Part shown: positions 61,201 to 64,000 of the stretch, piece after piece
Position numbering within the stretch: position 1 is the stretch's first letter
Layout: every line of letters begins with the position of its first letter
DNA from: Pratylenchus scribneri
Taxonomy: Eukaryota; Nematoda; Chromadorea; Rhabditida; Pratylenchidae
Reading direction: 5' to 3'
DNA length: 64,000 bases
Assembly (NCBI GenBank): GCA_030063045.1
Contig: JAQSEB010000176.1
Coordinates: 248,001 to 312,000, forward strand
The notes under the pieces: model-generated
What the model was told of the DNA's origin: nothing
Database searches by the model: none
The model's input: the letters and a program-made list of their open reading frames with translations, nothing else
Made by a program: the position numbers and the translations under genes

Positions 61201-64000
61201 TATGCTCGCCCTTTTCATAAACATGCACCGGACCATGTTGGAAATCACGAAATAAGAGAATGCTAAATTGGTGTATGTTTTGTGAATTTTATATAGAAAA
61301 AAAGGCAAGACCAATATGGGCATTGCTGTTTTATTGGTCCGCGTGTTGCTTTTTGAACACAATTCAGAGTGGCTTGTTTAAACGAACGAAAATGTTGTCT
61401 CGAATCGGGTACACCAAGTTGGAATCTAATAAATAATCCATGTATATTTTTAAATATGTCCAAATAAGTTTTAATTAGCCCGAAATTACTTAATTTAAAA
61501 TAATTCATAAAATTGATAGAAATTTTAAATAAAAATTTGGAAATTTTAAATAAGGAGGGGTAAAACTTCTACCTCAAATCACGATATTGATAAAAATTGT
61601 AAACATCTTTGACAAATTTCCATTTTGAGAGGTCTACATTTTTTAATTTGTACTGAGCCCTTCCAATTGGGAGCACCGTCGTATTGTGATTATGCCAAAC
61701 AGTGGATTCACTTAATCTATTGGAGAAAGGAAAAAATATTGATAAAATTTTTTGATTTGTCCACATACTTATATAGAAATTGCGTTGAATCTTCGTCTGT
61801 GGCCATTCGCAACTCAACTTGTCCAATATTGTCCGATTCTCCCATTAAATCATCAATTTCAGTGGTTACAGCATCATTACTTTTTTCTGCAGCCCCTTTT
61901 TCAATTTGCATCGCTCGTAATTTAAAGTCACATTGTATGCCGTCAATACCAATCTTGAAAAAATTTACAAAAAATGTATTTATGAAGAAATTTAAAAGAG
62001 TTATAAAAATTTCAAATTCAAATATCCGGACCGGTCATATAATCTTTGGAATTTGCTTGAAGATAAAGTCATATTTTTTAGTGATTAATTTTGCCTAAAG
62101 GCTAATTCTCCTTTCTCTTTGATTATAATTCCCAAATCCCAACCACAATTCCCAAAAGAAAGAATATAGCGAATATGAGTTTGTTGAATGGTGTTCCTTA
62201 GACAGAATTAATAGTTAGACTAATGATGCATTTGTGTATGGAAAAAATTCCTTAAATTTACAAATAAAATTTTTTTAATGGGACCAAAAATAAAATCCCG
62301 AAATTGCCGAGTATTCAATGATTTCAGCCTAACCTGTCCACATTCGAAATAGAGACGAGCAATGCCTCTCCATGCGTATAGCCGCAAGCCATGTTCATCC
62401 CGTGCACGTTGGTACATCCTCTCTCGGGTCCATTCGCCCGGGAGCGGACACCAAGTAACTTTCTTCATTTTATTTGTCCATTTTTCCATCTTGCCAAGCC
62501 GATAATGCTGTAGTTTTACTCGATTTCGTCGATAAGATATTGTATTTTTATTTTCCTTTAGTCCGTTGCTTATTGCAAAAGAATTTTCTTCGGCAGGAAG
62601 ACCACAATTATGCTGGCCTGATTCGTAAATAACAAAGTGATTATTGCATTTCATATGGCTATGTAGTCGTATTCGAAAATTACAAGGAATCTCGTGGTCC
62701 TGAAAAAAATTCCAAGTAAAATAAATTTATAAAAAAATTGTGTTTTATATGGTAATGTGGAAATTCAATTTCAACAATATTTTATGGTAAAATATTTAAT
62801 ATTTGGTGAAAAAAATTGAAAATGCGTAAAGTTTTGCAAAATATTGAAAAGATTGATGTAACTAACGGTTTATAAAAGTTTATAATAGATAGACCCAAAT
62901 AATATATACCCAATCTATGTTTCGTGCTAAAATTAAATGTGTTTTCGAATGCTAAATAAAATGTGTTTTCGTTTGATAAATAAAATGTGTTTTCGAATGC
63001 TAAATAAAATGTGTATTCGATTGCTAAATAAAATGTGTTTTCGTTTGCTAAATAAAATGTGTTTTCTTTTGCTAAATAAAATGTGTTTTCGTTTGCTAAA
63101 TAAAATGTGTATTCGATTGCTAAATAAAATGTGTTTTCGTTTGCTAAATAAAATGTGTTTTCTTTTGCTAAATAAAATGTGTTTTCGTTTGCTAAATAAA
63201 ATGTGTATTCGATTGCTAAATAAAATGTGTTTTCGTTTGCTAAATAAAATGTGTTTTCTTTTGCTAAATAAAATGTGTTTTCGTTTGCTAAATAAAATGT
63301 GTATTCGATTGCTAAATAAAATGTGTTTTCGAATGCTAAATAAAATGTGTATTCGATTGCTAAATAAAATGTGTTTTCGATAGCTATACGTATACGTACC
63401 ATTGGTTCTCTGGCACATTTGTAATAGTACACAAATCCATTTTTTCCATAAAGCATCCATGGTTCATCGGAGACTTTTTTGTAGAAATCGGTGTAAGAAC
63501 ATTGGCCAACATAGCGCCATTTAATTTTCAATGGCTCATTGGTGATGGTGGCATCCGTATCCACTATTGTCTTTTTTGGTATGGGTTTGATTGTTTGGTT
63601 AGAATTGGAATTTTGTTGTTCCAAATTATGTTTTTTCAAATGCAGATCAGCAAAAGTAGATTCTATCGTATTTTGTTTAACAATGATTGACGTAGATTGG
63701 GAGGAATCGACATCGAAAGCAGCAGCAGCAAAAGATGTTGATGGCTTTGAAAATTATTACTGTATTTTTTTCCATTAGAAGCCAATATTTTAATAGAACA
63801 TTTTCTAATAAATTCTCCAAGTTTTGAAAATTTCTTAATTTTTAAGTTAACTCCCTTTTAAAAATCAAATCTAATAATTCCAAAAATATTTTCTCACCTG
63901 CTGCTGTTGATTGGCTTCTTCATTTATTCTTATTTTCGCTTTATTTCCAGCAATTCTTTTTTCCAAATTTCGCATCATCATTTCGCCCTCCCAAAGAGGT
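46283..64000 (-). CDS. Very long multi-FLYWCH zinc finger and AT-hook protein (5' end outside window)
   Basis: Twenty exons chain in phase: 64000-63898 (partial), 63744-63400, 62699-62334, 61953-61769, 61716-61573, 61425-61312, 61262-61162, 60634-60277, 60232-60071, 59767-59687, 59569-59232, 58900-57479, 57270-56737, 56304-55853, 49281-49147, 48939-48642, 48006-47893, 47646-47220, 47130-46998, 46441-46283; 1,989 residues visible. Five FLYWCH-like fingers share C-x(4-13)-C ... H-x-H/C: YYYKCAREPM/DHEIPCNF...GQHNCG; YFECGQ/IGIDGIQCDF...WHNHN; LNCVQKATRGPIKQQC...GEHKHS; IYFKCNKFGPDDRICQF...YYHNHAC; ICSCRGCKY...EKHNHPP. Then follow glutamate/glutamine-rich sequence, seven 14-residue repeats, a basic stretch (KKRKKRRPRG) and AT-hooks KRGRPS, KRGRPL, GRGRPPG. 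A nuclear DNA-binding role is inferred. The 6.6-kb intron before 49281 is the weakest link; two genes are possible. Confidence 0.7.
48010..48590. repeat. Intronic minisatellite, GATTAAAATGTGTTTTT-type units
   Basis: Alternating imperfect units such as TTCGATTAAAATGTG and TTTTTGATTAAATGTG, about 20-24 bp each, with a longer duplicated block (around 48365-48480 and 48475-48580). It fills nearly the whole intron 48007-48641. It shares the phrase AAATGTGTTTTCGATT with the arrays at 58925 and 62935. Confidence 0.85.
51280..52791 (-). pseudogene. Unrecognised multi-exon gene inside the 4.7-kb element, probably decayed
   Basis: Several stretches between splice-like signals look coding: start MDIIE followed by a donor (52791-52777); a 58-codon piece with DSEKVLPDLGG (about 52730-52560); TTIELNNGILASLVLFNLNE...CEWNAEYKDMK (about 52480-52370); KDGMLANPIQDLENLQDRK; VDNSAEILGMKVPPANIF (about 51720-51660); and CEFCWRK with a C-x2-C pair (about 51470). 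Frames conflict at some junctions and stops lie close to donors, so the whole does not assemble. No homology is recognised. Confidence 0.35.
53274..53467 (+). CDS. Possible 49-residue acidic protein inside the 4.7-kb element
   Basis: Two exons (53274-53333 and 53378-53467) joined by a 44-bp GT/AG intron read MSKTNKEGGGILNQKSMRKE then RPHIMPNGEDNDMDFNLGDS and end SSDSKD before TAG. It lies divergently from the decayed minus-strand gene, about 480 bp away. The short intron fits the local intron style. No family is recognised, and chance is a real alternative at this size. Confidence 0.3.
54688..55746. mobile_element. 1.06-kb TIR element, short relative of the 4.7-kb element
   Basis: Same 13-bp ends (CCCGGAGTCACAA / TTGTGACTCCGGG). 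The left 300 bp align with the left end of the larger element. It is flanked by TA on both sides. The middle differs and includes GTTCTGATTTTTCCC repeats (about 55030-55150) and a tRNA-like segment. I infer a non-autonomous derivative. Confidence 0.75.
55173..55243 (-). tRNA. tRNA-like segment, probably a pseudo-tRNA
   Basis: On the minus strand the segment contains TAGCTCAATA (D-arm-like), CTTTGGG (anticodon-loop-like, reading TGG for Pro) and GGGTTCGAATCCC (T-arm with the B-box). The acceptor stem halves (GCCTCTT and CTGCGGC) do not pair, and the anticodon stem is poor. It therefore looks like a degenerate tRNA or a tRNA-derived fragment. Confidence 0.3.
57940..58255 (-). repeat. Coding 42-bp tandem repeat (14 residues x 7, plus a degenerate eighth)
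   Basis: Within the large exon of the FLYWCH gene the unit is close to ILNCQELPRYSSPR, with P/S alternating at residue 8 and V, M or I at residue 1. The last copy degrades to ILNCQEMPSF. The unit keeps frame, and substitutions are few, so expansion is recent. Confidence 0.9.
58925..59215. repeat. Intronic 24-bp minisatellite next to a 3' splice site
   Basis: About 11-12 copies of TGCTAAATAAAATGTGTTTT followed by CGAT. The array fills the intron 58901-59231. On the gene's sense strand each unit contains CATTTTATTTAG, the same form as the real acceptor at 58901 (ATTTTTATTTAG). Confidence 0.9.
60755..61035. repeat. Intronic 25-bp minisatellite, AAAATGTTCGCC units
   Basis: About 11 copies of a unit like CAGAAAATGTTCGCCAAAAT followed by GTTTA, with point variants. 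It lies in the intron 60635-61161. Long open frames on both strands are by-products of the repeat. Confidence 0.9.
62935..63385. repeat. Intronic 24-bp minisatellite, second array of the same family
   Basis: About 18-19 copies of TGCTAAATAAAATGTGTTTT followed by CGTT or CGAT, in a higher-order pattern of three to four units. It lies in the intron 62700-63399. The same unit as at 58925. Because 24 is divisible by three, one minus-strand frame is open throughout and continues the upstream exon's frame. Confidence 0.92.

Noticed and set aside
62937..63383. Plus-strand 148-codon MCFRLLNK repeat protein
   Set aside because: A 24-bp repeat with no stop gives open frames by arithmetic; the array sits in an intron of a well-supported minus-strand gene.

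Overview
This is eukaryotic, AT-rich DNA from an animal genome, and the gene content points to a nematode. It holds a divergent C4 nuclear hormone receptor, an ET-module (Ly6-like) secreted protein ending in the nematode-typical CxxDLCN motif, an F-box-like protein of a type I associate with cyst and root-knot nematodes, short introns with TTTNAG acceptors, and genes whose ATG lies directly behind a TTTACAG/TTTCAG acceptor, as in spliced-leader trans-splicing. A plant-parasitic tylenchid (heteroderid-like) is my best guess, at low to moderate confidence. All gene models were built by hand: exons were accepted when GT/AG junctions kept the reading phase and family motifs continued across them.

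Left half (1-36 kb): a cluster of one unrecognised secreted gene family, copies A, A2 and B on the plus strand and C, D and E on the minus strand. A full copy has a signal-peptide exon of about 100-110 codons, a short 'PIPFIL...LKEENGKIVG' exon, optional Q/H-rich exons, one large low-complexity exon and a short acidic tail exon. B and D read through to a stop (603 and 498 residues, B with a nonsense codon that shortens the tail). A2 lacks its 5' exons. C and E are broken. Copy A runs in phase into an AT-hook plus forkhead (winged-helix) block instead of the large exon. A second, more divergent forkhead gene follows at 8.7 kb. A complete nuclear receptor (432 residues) sits between B and C. A small RING-H2 pseudogene lies between D and E.

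Middle (36-46 kb): a 3.6-kb, 23-bp minisatellite, the ET-module gene and an F-box-like gene, the last two on the minus strand.

Right half (46.3-64 kb): one very long minus-strand gene, open at the window edge. I could chain 20 exons in phase, about 1,990 codons. It encodes about five FLYWCH-type zinc fingers, an acidic/glutamine-rich middle with seven 14-residue repeats, a basic segment and three AT-hooks. Four of its introns carry minisatellites. One 6.6-kb intron holds two related TIR elements of 4.7 and 1.06 kb.

Mobile DNA is dense. There are hAT-like elements that begin TAGGGTT and end AACCCTA (two with perfect 8-bp target duplications) made largely of simple repeats. A foldback family occupies introns of several genes, including four introns of the nuclear receptor, and several other palindromes are present.
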